Below are positions 44,876 to 54,016 of a stretch of 64,000 nt of DNA, in pieces (the first letter of the stretch is position 1; every line of letters starts with the position of its first letter). This DNA is from Alphaproteobacteria bacterium (GTDB taxonomy: Bacteria > Pseudomonadota > Alphaproteobacteria > Rhodospirillales > Casp-alpha2). Location: NCBI GenBank assembly GCA_024279135.1, contig JAJRRU010000003.1:62001-126000 (forward strand), written 5' to 3'. The position numbers and the translations under genes are program-made. Below the pieces are notes generated by a model that did no database searches, was not told the DNA's origin, and saw nothing but the letters and a program-made list of their open reading frames with translations.

Positions 44876-44914
44876 GCTCCGGTCTCAGACCAGAGCATAG
44901 CCGAACCATTCGGC
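44876..44914 (-). promoter_or_regulatory. Structured rpsF leader, possible S6:S18 autoregulatory site
   Basis: Two adjacent hairpins in the 5' leader of rpsF on the minus strand: a 9-pair stem with a TGA triloop (44876-44896; reads GCTCTGGTC-TGA-GACCGGAGC) and a 6-pair stem (44900-44914). The ACCGGAG segment resembles the CCG-containing element through which S6:S18 represses its own mRNA in many bacteria. The match is by eye. Confidence 0.35.
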
Positions 44915-45080
44915 AGGGTTAACGGAGCGCGCACTATACACAACCCCCTGCCAAGAGCAAGTGCAAGAATGCTTGTTGGGCAATGAATTTGGAAGAAATT
45001 TTGACGGTGGTGATTTTATTTAGGCCCTGTTAGATTGATCAGGAATTTGAACTTATCAATTAACGAGGCTAACCAGACAG

Positions 45081-46025
45081 ATGACACGCGCTTTTATTTT
45101 CCCCGGACAGGGCTCCCAGGCCGTTGGCATGGGCAAAGAACTGGCCGACGCTTTTCCCGTCGCCAAACATGTTTTACAGGAAGTCGATGACGCCCTGGAC
45201 CAAAACCTTTCAAAACTGATGTTTGACGGACCGCAGGAAGACCTTGTTCTGACGGAAAATGCCCAGCCCGCCCTGATGGCGGTTAGTCTGGCAGCACTGC
45301 GGGTGCTTGAGAGCGAAGGCAATCTGGAACTTTCCTCCTGTGCCCGATTTGTGGCCGGACATTCGCTTGGCGAATATTCGGCGCTGGCAGCCGCCGGCAC
45401 GTTTACCATCGCTCAAACCGCGCGGTTGCTGAAAACCAGGGGACGGGCCATGCAACAGGCCGTGCCGGTAGGTGAAGGGGCTATGGCGGCCCTTTTGGGA
45501 CTGGACCTGAGCGCTGCACAAGAGGTGGCTTCTGAGGCTTCATCGGTTGGTGTGTGTATGTGTGCCAACGATAATGCACCCGGTCAGGTGGTAATTAGCG
45601 GCGCCCTTGAAGCCGTTGAGCGGGCCATGGAAATTGCCAAGGAACGTGGCGCAAAACGGGCCATAAAGCTACCGGTCAGCGCGCCATTTCATTGTTCCTT
45701 GATGGCACCAGCGGCCCGGATCATGGAACAGGCGCTAAACGATGTTGATGTGACCGCTCCTGTGGTGCCATTGGTGGCTAACATTACCGCCCGGTCTTGC
45801 GATGATTGCCATGAAATCCGTACCCTGCTGGTCGAACAGGTTACCGGTATGGTGCGCTGGAGTGAAAGTGTCGCCTGGATGGCTGAACAGGGTATCGAAA
45901 CATTGATCGAAATAGGTTCCGGCAAGGTTTTGAGCGGCCTGACCCGACGAATTGCACCGGATGTGACGTCGTTGAATGTGGCCACACCGGCTGATGTAGA
46001 AGGTGTTCTGGCCGTAATAACCTGA
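45081..46025 (+). CDS. fabD: Malonyl-CoA:ACP transacylase FabD
   Basis: A 314-residue transacylase that loads malonyl groups onto acyl carrier protein. It shows FPGQGSQ (7-13), nucleophile Ser95 in GHSLGEYS, Arg121, and His205 in APFHCSL. The operon fabD-fabG-acpP-fabF-mltG begins here, divergent from the rpsF operon. Confidence 0.97.
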   Translation: MTRAFIFPGQGSQAVGMGKELADAFPVAKHVLQEVDDALDQNLSKLMFDGPQEDLVLTENAQPALMAVSLAALRVLESEGNLELSSCARFVAGHSLGEYSALAAAGTFTIAQTARLLKTRGRAMQQAVPVGEGAMAALLGLDLSAAQEVASEASSVGVCMCANDNAPGQVVISGALEAVERAMEIAKERGAKRAIKLPVSAPFHCSLMAPAARIMEQALNDVDVTAPVVPLVANITARSCDDCHEIRTLLVEQVTGMVRWSESVAWMAEQGIETLIEIGSGKVLSGLTRRIAPDVTSLNVATPADVEGVLAVIT

Positions 46026-46063
46026 TAATTGTATATATTTGAATAAAAAATCTGGAGAGCTAA

Positions 46064-46801
46064 ATGTTTGATATGACAGGCAAAAATGCCATTGTAACCG
46101 GTGCGTCCGGTGGTATCGGCAATGCGATTGCCCGGGCCCTGCATTCCAGTGGGGCGTGTGTTACGTTGTCGGGCACTCGTGTTGAGGCACTCGATGCTCT
46201 GGCTGGCGAACTGGGCGAGCGGTGTCACGTGGTGCCGTGTGACCTTAGCGATCCGGATGGTCCCGGTGAACTGGTTAAACGGGCGACAGAAGCCATGGGC
46301 GGTGTTCATATACTGGTTAACAATGCCGGACTGACCCGTGATGGGCTGGCCATGCGCATGAAAGACGAGGACTGGCAATTAGTGATCGACGTTAATCTGA
46401 CGGCGACCTTTCGGCTTTGCCGGGCCTCATTGCGCGGTATGATGAAACAACGCTGGGGCCGGATCATCAATATATCCTCGGTGGTCGGACAAACCGGCAA
46501 CGCCGGGCAGATTAACTATGCAGCCTCGAAAGCCGGCATGGTGGGCATGTCAAAAGCCCTGGCCCAGGAAGTCGCATCGCGGGGTATAACGGTGAACTGT
46601 GTGGCCCCCGGATTTATAATAACGGCCATGACCGATGCGCTTGGCGACGATCAGAAATCCGCCTTGTTGGGTGGTATTCCCGCCGGTCGTTTGGGCAGTG
46701 TTGAGGATATATCGGCTGGGGTGACTTATCTGGCCAGTGACGAAGCAGGTTATATTACTGGACAAACCCTGCACATTAATGGCGGCATGGCGATGGTTTA
46801 A
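46064..46801 (+). CDS. fabG: 3-oxoacyl-ACP reductase FabG
   Basis: A 245-residue NADPH-dependent SDR for the first reduction in fatty-acid elongation. Cofactor loop TGASGGIG (12-19), NNAG at 86-89, and catalytic Asn111, Ser139, Tyr152 and Lys156 are all present. It starts 38 bp after fabD with GGAGAG before the ATG. Confidence 0.97.
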   Translation: MFDMTGKNAIVTGASGGIGNAIARALHSSGACVTLSGTRVEALDALAGELGERCHVVPCDLSDPDGPGELVKRATEAMGGVHILVNNAGLTRDGLAMRMKDEDWQLVIDVNLTATFRLCRASLRGMMKQRWGRIINISSVVGQTGNAGQINYAASKAGMVGMSKALAQEVASRGITVNCVAPGFIITAMTDALGDDQKSALLGGIPAGRLGSVEDISAGVTYLASDEAGYITGQTLHINGGMAMV

Positions 46802-46973
46802 TGGCAGATAATATGTGGTTATGCCGTACTTTTGAACGTTATGGGCACTGGTCAACGCGAAAAAAGTATGTTAACAGAAGCCATCTTGGTACTTGTAGGT
46901 GTAATGATGTAATGTTGACACGGCAAGTATGGCAGGAAATTTTTGACATATAACCATTATAGGGAACTAGAGT

Positions 46974-47210
46974 ATGAGTGACGTAGCCGAACGCGTTAAG
47001 AAAATTGTTATTGAGCATCTTGGAGTAGACGAAGCTAAAGTCGTTGATAATGCCAGCTTTATTGATGATCTGGGCGCTGACAGTCTCGACACCGTAGAAC
47101 TGGTTATGGCATTTGAAGAAGAATTCGGTTGCGAAATTCCAGATGATGCGGCAGAAAAAATCATGACTTTGAAAGATGCCATTGTCTTGATTGAAGCACA
47201 GACATCCTGA
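46974..47210 (+). CDS. acpP: Acyl carrier protein
   Basis: A 78-residue acidic ACP. Ser37 in [12 protein letters not shown] receives the phosphopantetheine arm. An AGGGA ribosome-binding site precedes the ATG. The 172-bp gap after fabG probably holds its own promoter, as is common because ACP is needed in large amounts. Confidence 0.98.
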   Translation: MSDVAERVKKIVIEHLGVDEAKVVDNASFIDDLGADSLDTVELVMAFEEEFGCEIPDDAAEKIMTLKDAIVLIEAQTS

Positions 47211-47361
47211 TTCGGATTAAATGAATCCAGCGCGTAAACTGGAATTACCGTTATAGGCACTGCTTCATGGATTGATTGCGGTGCCTGTTTCTTGTTGGAA
47301 CCAATGTGTTGCGCCCGGGAATATGGTATCGAGCGTGCTGATATACTGAAATGGTGAGCCA

Positions 47362-48627
47362 ATGAGAAGAGTAGTAGTTACAGGTCTGGGGATGGTCAAC
47401 GCGCTGGGTTGTGGTGTGGAAGCAAACTGGCGCCGTGTCCTCAATAGCGAATCCGGTCTTTCTGTCATTCAATCGTTCGATGTAACGGACATTCCGGCCA
47501 AGGTCGCCGCGCAAATTATCCGTTCCGATGATGGGTCTGAGGGCAGCTACAACCCGGATGACTGGGTATCGGGTAAAGATCGCCGCCGCATGGACGATTT
47601 TATCATTTATGCCCTGACCGCCGCCCAACAGGCCGTTGAAGACGCGGGCTGGATGCCGGACGATTACGAGTCCCAATGCCGTACTGGTGTTATGGTCGGT
47701 TCCGGCATCGGTGGCCTGACGGAAATTTCCAAAGGCACGCTGACCGTTGACAAGTCCGGCGTTCGCCGTCTCAGCCCGTTTTTTATCCCGGCCAGCCTGA
47801 TTAATCTGGCATCGGGTCATATATCCATTCGTTGGGGTTTCAGGGGGCCGAACCATGCACCGGTGACGGCCTGTGCGACCGGAACCCATGCTATCGGTGA
47901 TGCGGCCCGCATTATCATGTTTGATGATGCCGATGTGATGGTCGCCGGTGGTACGGAATCGGCTATATGTCGTGTTGGCATGGCTGGCTTTGCTCAAGCC
48001 CGTGCCCTGTCGACAAACTTTAACGACACGCCTGAGGCTGCATCGCGTCCGTGGGACCGCGACCGTGACGGTTTTGTCATGGGTGAAGGTGCCGGGGTAT
48101 TGGTTCTGGAAGAACTGGAACATGCCAAAAAACGCGGGGCAAAAATTTATGGCGAGATCGTCGGCTATGGCATGGCTGGTGACGCGTATCACATTACAGC
48201 CCCTGCGGAGTCCGGTGATGGTGCATTCCGCTGTATGAAGGCGGCCATGAACCGGGCCGAAATGAACCCGGAAGACATTGACTATATCAATGCCCATGGT
48301 ACCTCGACCCCGTTGGGAGACACAATTGAGCTGAACGCGGTCAAACGCATGTTTGGCGAAGCGGCAAAAAAACTGTCCATGTCTTCGACAAAATCCGCCG
48401 TGGGGCATCTGCTTGGTGCGGCCGGTGCGGTGGAGGCGATCTATTCGTTGCTGGCCATGCGCGATGATGTGGCCCCGCCGACACTTAATCTGGATAACCC
48501 GTCGGAAGGCTGTGATCTGGATCTGGTTCCCCACCAACCCAAGCAGCGCAAGATCAAAGCGGTGTTATCGAACTCCTTTGGTTTTGGTGGAACGAATGCA
48601 TCTCTCGTCTTTAAGGCCATCGACTGA
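47362..48627 (+). CDS. fabF: 3-oxoacyl-ACP synthase II FabF
   Basis: A 421-residue condensing enzyme of fatty-acid elongation. The catalytic triad is Cys171 (VTACATG), His312 (NAHGTSTPLGD) and His349 (KSAVGHLLGAAG). The C-terminal NSFGFGGTNASL block is complete. It lies 151 bp after acpP and 15 bp before mltG. GGTGAG precedes the ATG. Confidence 0.97.
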   Translation: MRRVVVTGLGMVNALGCGVEANWRRVLNSESGLSVIQSFDVTDIPAKVAAQIIRSDDGSEGSYNPDDWVSGKDRRRMDDFIIYALTAAQQAVEDAGWMPDDYESQCRTGVMVGSGIGGLTEISKGTLTVDKSGVRRLSPFFIPASLINLASGHISIRWGFRGPNHAPVTACATGTHAIGDAARIIMFDDADVMVAGGTESAICRVGMAGFAQARALSTNFNDTPEAASRPWDRDRDGFVMGEGAGVLVLEELEHAKKRGAKIYGEIVGYGMAGDAYHITAPAESGDGAFRCMKAAMNRAEMNPEDIDYINAHGTSTPLGDTIELNAVKRMFGEAAKKLSMSSTKSAVGHLLGAAGAVEAIYSLLAMRDDVAPPTLNLDNPSEGCDLDLVPHQPKQRKIKAVLSNSFGFGGTNASLVFKAID

Positions 48628-48642
48628 TATGACGAAGGTACA

Positions 48643-49629
48643 ATGGGTCGTAAATTTATCCGCGTACTGATCGTATTATCACTGCTTATCGTTCTGGCTG
48701 GTGGCAGTGGTGCGGTATGGCTCTATACTCAATTCAACCAACCCGGCCCACTTGGCGATGATACCACCGTAATTATTGAACGTGGCAACGGCCTGAAAGC
48801 CATCGCCCGGCAACTTCAGGCAAATGGTATCATTGAAAGTGCTCTGGCCTTCGAATTCGGTGCCCGGTTTGTGGGCACGGTTAATGACCTGCAAGCTGGG
48901 GAATTTGTTATCAAGACCGCCTTGAGTGCGCGTGAAGTGCTGGGCGTGTTGAGAAGTGGCAAGACAGTCCTGCGCCGCATTACCATTGCCGAAGGCCTGA
49001 CCGTAGCACAGATAATCGAGCAGATCGCCACCATCGATGGCATGACTGGTGACGTATTTTTTGCCCACCCGCCGGAAGGCTCGCTGTTACCGGAAACATA
49101 TTTTTTCTCCTATGGCGAGGATCGTCAGGATATGATCGGGCAGATGCGACAGGGCATGACGAATTTATTGTCTGAATTGTGGCTGGCGCGAGTCCCTGAT
49201 CTGCCCCTGAAAACACCTTTTGAGGCCCTGATACTGGCTTCCATTGTGGAGAAGGAAACCGGGGTGGCGGAAGAACGCTCACGGGTCGCCGGTGTGTTTC
49301 TCAACCGGTTGCGTCGCAAGATGCGTCTGCAATCCGACCCCACGGTGTCATACGGCCTGACCAATGGCGATTATGTTCTGGGCCGCGCCCTGAGCAAGGC
49401 CGATTTAAAAAAACCGACGGATTATAATACCTATGTCATCCGAGGATTACCGCCCGGACCTATTGCCAATCCCGGACGGGCGGCTCTGGAAGCTGTCCTG
49501 TTGAGCCCGGTTCTGGGCAAGGATCTGTATTTTGTTGCCGATGGCAGCGGTGGTCATGCTTTTGCCGAGACTCTGGCCGGGCATAATCGCAATGTGCGGA
49601 AATGGCGAAAACTTCAGAAGTCCAAATAA
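48643..49629 (+). CDS. mltG: Endolytic murein transglycosylase MltG
   Basis: A 328-residue inner-membrane lytic transglycosylase thought to end glycan-strand growth. One N-terminal helix (about 7-27), a LysM-like region, then the YceG domain with predicted catalytic Glu203 in LASIVEKETG and the YNTYVIRGLPPGPIANPG block. AAGG precedes the ATG. Its stop codon lies inside a 12-bp tandem duplication (49627-49650). Confidence 0.95.
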   Translation: MGRKFIRVLIVLSLLIVLAGGSGAVWLYTQFNQPGPLGDDTTVIIERGNGLKAIARQLQANGIIESALAFEFGARFVGTVNDLQAGEFVIKTALSAREVLGVLRSGKTVLRRITIAEGLTVAQIIEQIATIDGMTGDVFFAHPPEGSLLPETYFFSYGEDRQDMIGQMRQGMTNLLSELWLARVPDLPLKTPFEALILASIVEKETGVAEERSRVAGVFLNRLRRKMRLQSDPTVSYGLTNGDYVLGRALSKADLKKPTDYNTYVIRGLPPGPIANPGRAALEAVLLSPVLGKDLYFVADGSGGHAFAETLAGHNRNVRKWRKLQKSK

Positions 49630-49650
49630 CGTTCCGCCTAACGTTCCGCC
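49627..49650. repeat. 12-bp tandem duplication at the mltG stop codon
   Basis: TAACGTTCCGCC occurs twice in direct succession (49627-49638 and 49639-49650). The first TAA is the mltG stop codon, so the protein is unaffected. Confidence 0.95.
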
Positions 49651-49654
49651 TTGA

Positions 49655-50425
49655 TCAGGTTTTTTTTGGTAACCGAGCCAGCAGGGGGTCAACCAGTCCG
49701 GGCGGCAAGGCGCTGAATAACCAAACCAGTGCGTGCATGACAAAGGGAAAAGCGATGCGGGGCCGGTTGCGGCGCAGGCCTGTGGCAATGATTTTTGCCG
49801 CCTTGTCCGCACTCATGAGAAAGGGCATGGAAAAATTGTTGGCATCGGTGATGGAACTTTTCACAAACCCGGGACAGATCACGTTAACCGCAACGCCGCT
49901 TTCGCCCAGTTCACCGCGCAGACCCTCACCCCAGGCTTTGACGGCGGCTTTGCTGGCACTGTAGGCCGGGGCAGAAGCCAGCCCACGAAATCCGGCCAGC
50001 GAGGACATGATAGCGAGCTGGCCCGTGCCGCGTTTTACCATCAATGGTATGGCCGGTAGAAGTGTATTGAGCACACCAGCCAGATTGATGGCGAAAATAT
50101 CGCGGGTGCTGTCTGTGCCACCCGACAGGGCTGTCGGTCCACCCGATATACCGGCATTGGCTATAACCAGGTCCAGCGGGCATTGTTTATGGCAAAGCTC
50201 AACCCATGTTTCCATATTGAAGCGATCACAAACGTCGATTATCTGTGTTTCCACAGATGCGCCGAGCTTCAGGCAGTCAGCTCTGGTTACCGCCAGGCGG
50301 GTGTCATCTCGCCCCGACAGAAACAAGGTGATACCCGGTCTGCTGTATTGTCGCGCCAGAGCCGCCCCGATCCCGCTGGAAGCACCGGTAATCAGGATAG
50401 AGCGTGGCATTGGTTTTTTTTGCAT
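49655..50425 (-). CDS. Short-chain dehydrogenase/reductase
   Basis: A 256-residue SDR from the ATG at 50425. Cofactor loop TGASSGIGAA, NAG in ANAGISG, and SSLAGFRG/YSASKAAVKAWGE supply the catalytic residues. A C-terminal hydrophobic segment (FPFVMHALVWLFSALPPGL) resembles membrane-associated SDRs. Other starts (GTG 50458, ATG 50410) are possible; none has a good ribosome-binding site. It is convergent with mltG and divergent from yicC. Substrate unknown. Confidence 0.88.
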   Translation of the reverse strand: MQKKPMPRSILITGASSGIGAALARQYSRPGITLFLSGRDDTRLAVTRADCLKLGASVETQIIDVCDRFNMETWVELCHKQCPLDLVIANAGISGGPTALSGGTDSTRDIFAINLAGVLNTLLPAIPLMVKRGTGQLAIMSSLAGFRGLASAPAYSASKAAVKAWGEGLRGELGESGVAVNVICPGFVKSSITDANNFSMPFLMSADKAAKIIATGLRRNRPRIAFPFVMHALVWLFSALPPGLVDPLLARLPKKT

Positions 50426-50556
50426 GGGTGAGTATAGACAATTTACCGGGCATTTCACGTTAATTGATTATACTGTTATTATCACGGTATGGGTTGTTAT
50501 AATGGGCCGTCAACTGGACATTGTTAGTCGAAATATTGTGAGGAATAGCAGGGCAC

Positions 50557-51447
50557 ATGAGCGTTTCATCTATGACCGGGTTTTCCCGTATAGAAGGAAA
50601 AGGGGACGGGGCCGTCTGGTCCTGGGAGGTCAAGAGTGTCAATTCAAAGGGACTGGATATTCGCTGCCGGTTGCCTGGCGGGTTTGATCGGCTGGACCGC
50701 CTGGTGCGCGAGCGCATTCAGAAATCCCTGACCCGTGGCAGTATTTTTGCTAATCTGAATTTGGTGCAGGATGTCTCACAAGGCACCTGGCGGGTCAATA
50801 CTGCCGTTCTTGATGCCGCAATGGCCGCGATCCCTGCTGTCATGGAACGCTTTCCCGATGCCACGCCGCCTAGCGTAGACGGCCTGTTATCCCTGCGCGG
50901 TGTTCTGGAACCGGTTGATCAGGAAGACAATCCCGATACACGTTCTGTGCTGGATGAAGCCCTGTTGCTGGGACTGGACCGGGCACTGGAGACCTTGCTT
51001 GAGAGCCGGGCTCTGGAAGGTGCCCGCCTGAAGGATATGCTCGACGGTCACATTGCAACCCTGGAAAGCCTGCATACCGAGGCTTTGACATGCGCCGAAA
51101 CCCAGACCGGCTTGATGAGCCAGCGCATAGAGCTGGGCGTTGCGGCACTGCTTGATAAGACCCCCGCCTTGTCGGAAGACCGTCTCGCCCAGGAAGCAGC
51201 CGTGCTGTGTACCAAGGCAGATGTGCGCGAGGAACTGGACCGGCTGGGCGCCCATTGCGAAGCCGCCCACGACCTGTTGTCTCAGGACGGAGCCATTGGC
51301 CGGAAGTTTGATTTTCTGTGTCAGGAATTCAATCGAGAAGCCAATACCTTGTGTTCAAAGGCAATTGATCCTGGGCTGACACGGGTCGGTCTGGATATGA
51401 AAGTAACAATCGATCAGTTGCGGGAACAGGTGCAAAATGTTGAATAA
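50557..51447 (+). CDS. yicC: YicC/YloC-family endoribonuclease
   Basis: A 296-residue YicC-type RNase. The start SSMTGFSRIEGKG and VKSVNSKGLDIRCRLPGGFD are diagnostic, as is the C-terminal GRKFDFLCQEFNREANTLCSKA block. In E. coli YicC cleaves small RNAs. It overlaps gmk by 11 bp, a typical pairing in alphaproteobacteria. Confidence 0.94.
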   Translation: MSVSSMTGFSRIEGKGDGAVWSWEVKSVNSKGLDIRCRLPGGFDRLDRLVRERIQKSLTRGSIFANLNLVQDVSQGTWRVNTAVLDAAMAAIPAVMERFPDATPPSVDGLLSLRGVLEPVDQEDNPDTRSVLDEALLLGLDRALETLLESRALEGARLKDMLDGHIATLESLHTEALTCAETQTGLMSQRIELGVAALLDKTPALSEDRLAQEAAVLCTKADVREELDRLGAHCEAAHDLLSQDGAIGRKFDFLCQEFNREANTLCSKAIDPGLTRVGLDMKVTIDQLREQVQNVE

Positions 51448-52108
51448 CAAACAAACATCGTCAGATCATCCAGCGGATTTAAATGTCGAGCGGCGGGGAA
51501 TGTTGTTCGTTTTATCGTCACCGTCGGGGGCTGGCAAATCGACGGTCGCGAGTGCCTTGCTGGAAAGTGATACCAATTTGATTGTTTCTACCTCTGTTAC
51601 CACCCGAAAACCACGTCCGGGTGAAATCGACGGCAGGGAGTATATATTTGTCAGTCAGGAAAAATTCGACAAAATGACCGCCAATGATGAATTTCTCGAA
51701 CATGCCATTGTTTTTGGAAATTCCTATGCAACACCCAGAAAGCCTGTCGAAGATGCCCAGGTAAAAGGTATCGATGTGCTGTTCGATGTGGACTGGCAGG
51801 GTGCCCAGGAAATTCAGCAATACGCTAGTGATGACCTGGTTTCGGTCTTTATTCTGCCGCCTTCCGTCGCCGAGCTTGAAGCCCGCTTGAAAAGCCGGGC
51901 CCAGGACAGTGATGAGGTTGTACGAGCCCGGATGGACAAGGCTACCTCGGAAATGAGCCATTGGGGATCATATCAATACGTGATTATCAATCATGATATT
52001 GATATTTGTGTCGAAGATGCGCGGGCCATACTCAAAGCCGAAAGGCTGAAACGCAGCCGCATGAAAGGCCTTGTGAGTTTTGTTCGCGAATTGGGTGTGG
52101 GTCAGTAA
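51437..52108 (+). CDS. gmk: Guanylate kinase
   Basis: A 223-residue kinase converting GMP to GDP. P-loop SSPSGAGKST (27-36), TTRKPRPGEIDGREY for GMP binding, and FDVDWQGAQEI are standard. A polar N-terminal extension of about 20 residues precedes the fold. It ends 6 bp before convergent rsmA. Confidence 0.96.
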   Translation: MLNNKQTSSDHPADLNVERRGMLFVLSSPSGAGKSTVASALLESDTNLIVSTSVTTRKPRPGEIDGREYIFVSQEKFDKMTANDEFLEHAIVFGNSYATPRKPVEDAQVKGIDVLFDVDWQGAQEIQQYASDDLVSVFILPPSVAELEARLKSRAQDSDEVVRARMDKATSEMSHWGSYQYVIINHDIDICVEDARAILKAERLKRSRMKGLVSFVRELGVGQ

Positions 52109-52114
52109 GACCTG

Positions 52115-52954
52115 TTACAGCCGGGTTTTCTCGATGACTTGTGCCATCCTGCAAAATGATTGCACGTCCAGGCTTTCGGCCCGTGCCGTGGGATCAATGC
52201 CCAATGCCGCAAAATCCAGATCAAAGGATTTAAGGCTAGCCCTCAGCATCTTGCGACGCTGACCAAACGCCGCCGCGGTCACGGTCTCGATGGCTTTGCG
52301 CGAGACCTTCACCAGCGGTTCATTGCGAGGGGTCAGGGTGATAATCGCCGAGGTCACCTTGGGCGGCGGGGTGAAGGCCTTTGGTGATACGATAAAATCC
52401 AGATGTGCATGGCATAGCCATTGGGTGATGACCGATAATCTGCCATAGGTTCGGTTCCCCGGAGCGGCGACAATCCGTTCGGCGACCTCCTTCTGGAACA
52501 TCAGGGTCATACTTTCAATACCCGCAAGGTCCTTTAGCCAGTTCAATAACAAAGGTGTGGCAATATTATAAGGTAGATTGGCGACTATTTTCCGGGGGTT
52601 GGTTCCGAGCCTGGCATAATCAATTTTCAGGGCATCGTCGGCGATGATGCTCAGACAATCGGGGACCACAGCCTTGATATCGCCGAGCGCCGCAATGCAC
52701 CGCCTGTCGCGTTCGATGGCATGAACATGGCGCGCCCCACAAGCCAGTAAGGCTCGGGTCAGACCACCCGGTCCGGGGCCAATCTCAATAATATCACAGC
52801 CCGAAAGGTCGCCTGCCGCGCGAGCTATGCGCATGGTCAAGTTGAGATCAAACAGGAAATTCTGACCCAGGGACTTTTTTGCCTGCAAGTCATATTTGGC
52901 GATCACATCACGTAAGGCGGGCAGGTCGTTCAGTTGGTCGCGTTGCGTGGTCAT
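52115..52954 (-). CDS. rsmA: 16S rRNA dimethyladenosine transferase RsmA (KsgA)
   Basis: A 279-residue methyltransferase that dimethylates two adenosines at the 3' end of 16S r[15 protein letters not shown] motif [11 protein letters not shown] and catalytic [11 protein letters not shown] are all present. It overlaps pdxA by four bases, so the pair is coupled, as in many proteobacteria. Confidence 0.97.
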   Translation of the reverse strand: MTTQRDQLNDLPALRDVIAKYDLQAKKSLGQNFLFDLNLTMRIARAAGDLSGCDIIEIGPGPGGLTRALLACGARHVHAIERDRRCIAALGDIKAVVPDCLSIIADDALKIDYARLGTNPRKIVANLPYNIATPLLLNWLKDLAGIESMTLMFQKEVAERIVAAPGNRTYGRLSVITQWLCHAHLDFIVSPKAFTPPPKVTSAIITLTPRNEPLVKVSRKAIETVTAAAFGQRRKMLRASLKSFDLDFAALGIDPTARAESLDVQSFCRMAQVIEKTRL

Positions 52955-53988
52955 CGCGTGTCCTTACTGATCTGAGCATCCCGCCGGTTTCTTGCGATGT
53001 TATCTGCCATGTGCAGGGCAGCGATCAGGCTGGTCGGCTCGGCGGTGCCCGTACCGGCAATGTCCAGTGCGGTGCCGTGATCCGGCGATGTCCTGATAAT
53101 GGGCAGGCCCACGGTAACATTGACGGCCCGTTCAACATCGATGGCCTTGATGGGGATCAAAGCCTGATCATGATAATGACAGATTGCCACGTCATAGCTC
53201 GATCGCATGCGGGCCATAAACAAGGCGTCTGGTGGAACCGGACCCATCACGTTAAGCCCTGAGCGGCGCAGGGTTTCAATTGCCGGGGCGATGATCGTGC
53301 TGTCTTCAAAGCCCATGGTGGCATTTTCGCCGGCATGGGGGTTCAGCCCGGCCATTGCCAGACGTGGATCTGCAAGCGCGAAATCCTGTCGCAGGGCGTT
53401 GGCCACGATCAGTGATTTGCGCACAATTGTCTCGCTATTGATGGATGTGATGGCCTGTACGATGGGCTCATGTATGCTCAGCGGGACGACCCGTAATTCC
53501 GGAGAAGCCAGCATCATGACCGGTTCAATACCGCCGCTCAGGTGGGCGATAAATTCCGTATGGCCGGGGTATTTAAAACCGGCATCGTACAGGGCATTTT
53601 TTTGAATGGGATTGGTAACGATCGCGCGAACATCGTCATTCATGGCCAGTTCGACGGCCATTTCGATGGAACGACAAACCGCTGTTGCGCTGGCCGCAGT
53701 TGCCTGGCCTGGAATGTATGATGGGACCATGCCGACAGATAATACCGGCAAAGCATGATGGAAGACCGCCTCGCATTGATCGGGTGAGGAAATCTCTTCG
53801 ACGGCCACTGTCCAACCCAGATTAGAGGCAATGCGCTGTAATCGCTCTACACTGTCGATAACGAAAAATGCCGGTGTATTGTTGCGGTCCCGTTCGATCC
53901 AGGTTTTCAGGGATAATTCACCGCCAATACCACCCGGTTCCCCCATGGTCAGGGCCAGGCCAGTTTCCGGTTTATCAATCTGGGCCAT
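52951..53988 (-). CDS. pdxA: 4-hydroxythreonine-4-phosphate dehydrogenase PdxA
   Basis: A 345-residue enzyme of pyridoxal-phosphate synthesis. [10 protein letters not shown] at the N-terminus, [12 protein letters not shown], and the metal-site block [16 protein letters not shown] are diagnostic. It lies 28 bp after surA and overlaps rsmA by four bases. serC (14017) could supply its substrate pathway. Confidence 0.96.
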   Translation of the reverse strand: MAQIDKPETGLALTMGEPGGIGGELSLKTWIERDRNNTPAFFVIDSVERLQRIASNLGWTVAVEEISSPDQCEAVFHHALPVLSVGMVPSYIPGQATAASATAVCRSIEMAVELAMNDDVRAIVTNPIQKNALYDAGFKYPGHTEFIAHLSGGIEPVMMLASPELRVVPLSIHEPIVQAITSINSETIVRKSLIVANALRQDFALADPRLAMAGLNPHAGENATMGFEDSTIIAPAIETLRRSGLNVMGPVPPDALFMARMRSSYDVAICHYHDQALIPIKAIDVERAVNVTVGLPIIRTSPDHGTALDIAGTGTAEPTSLIAALHMADNIARNRRDAQISKDTR

Positions 53989-54016
53989 TAGTACTGTACC
54001 TTGATGTTAGTGTGGC

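Noticed and set aside
47251-48537. 428-codon open frame antisense to fabF
   Set aside because: Long but fully opposite a textbook FabF gene with an intact catalytic triad. Composition is His/Arg-rich and unlike a protein family.
49651-49668. CCTTGATCAGG followed by eight T as an mltG terminator
   Set aside because: The stem is only a few base pairs and the T-run encodes the end of the convergent SDR gene, so it is too weak to call.
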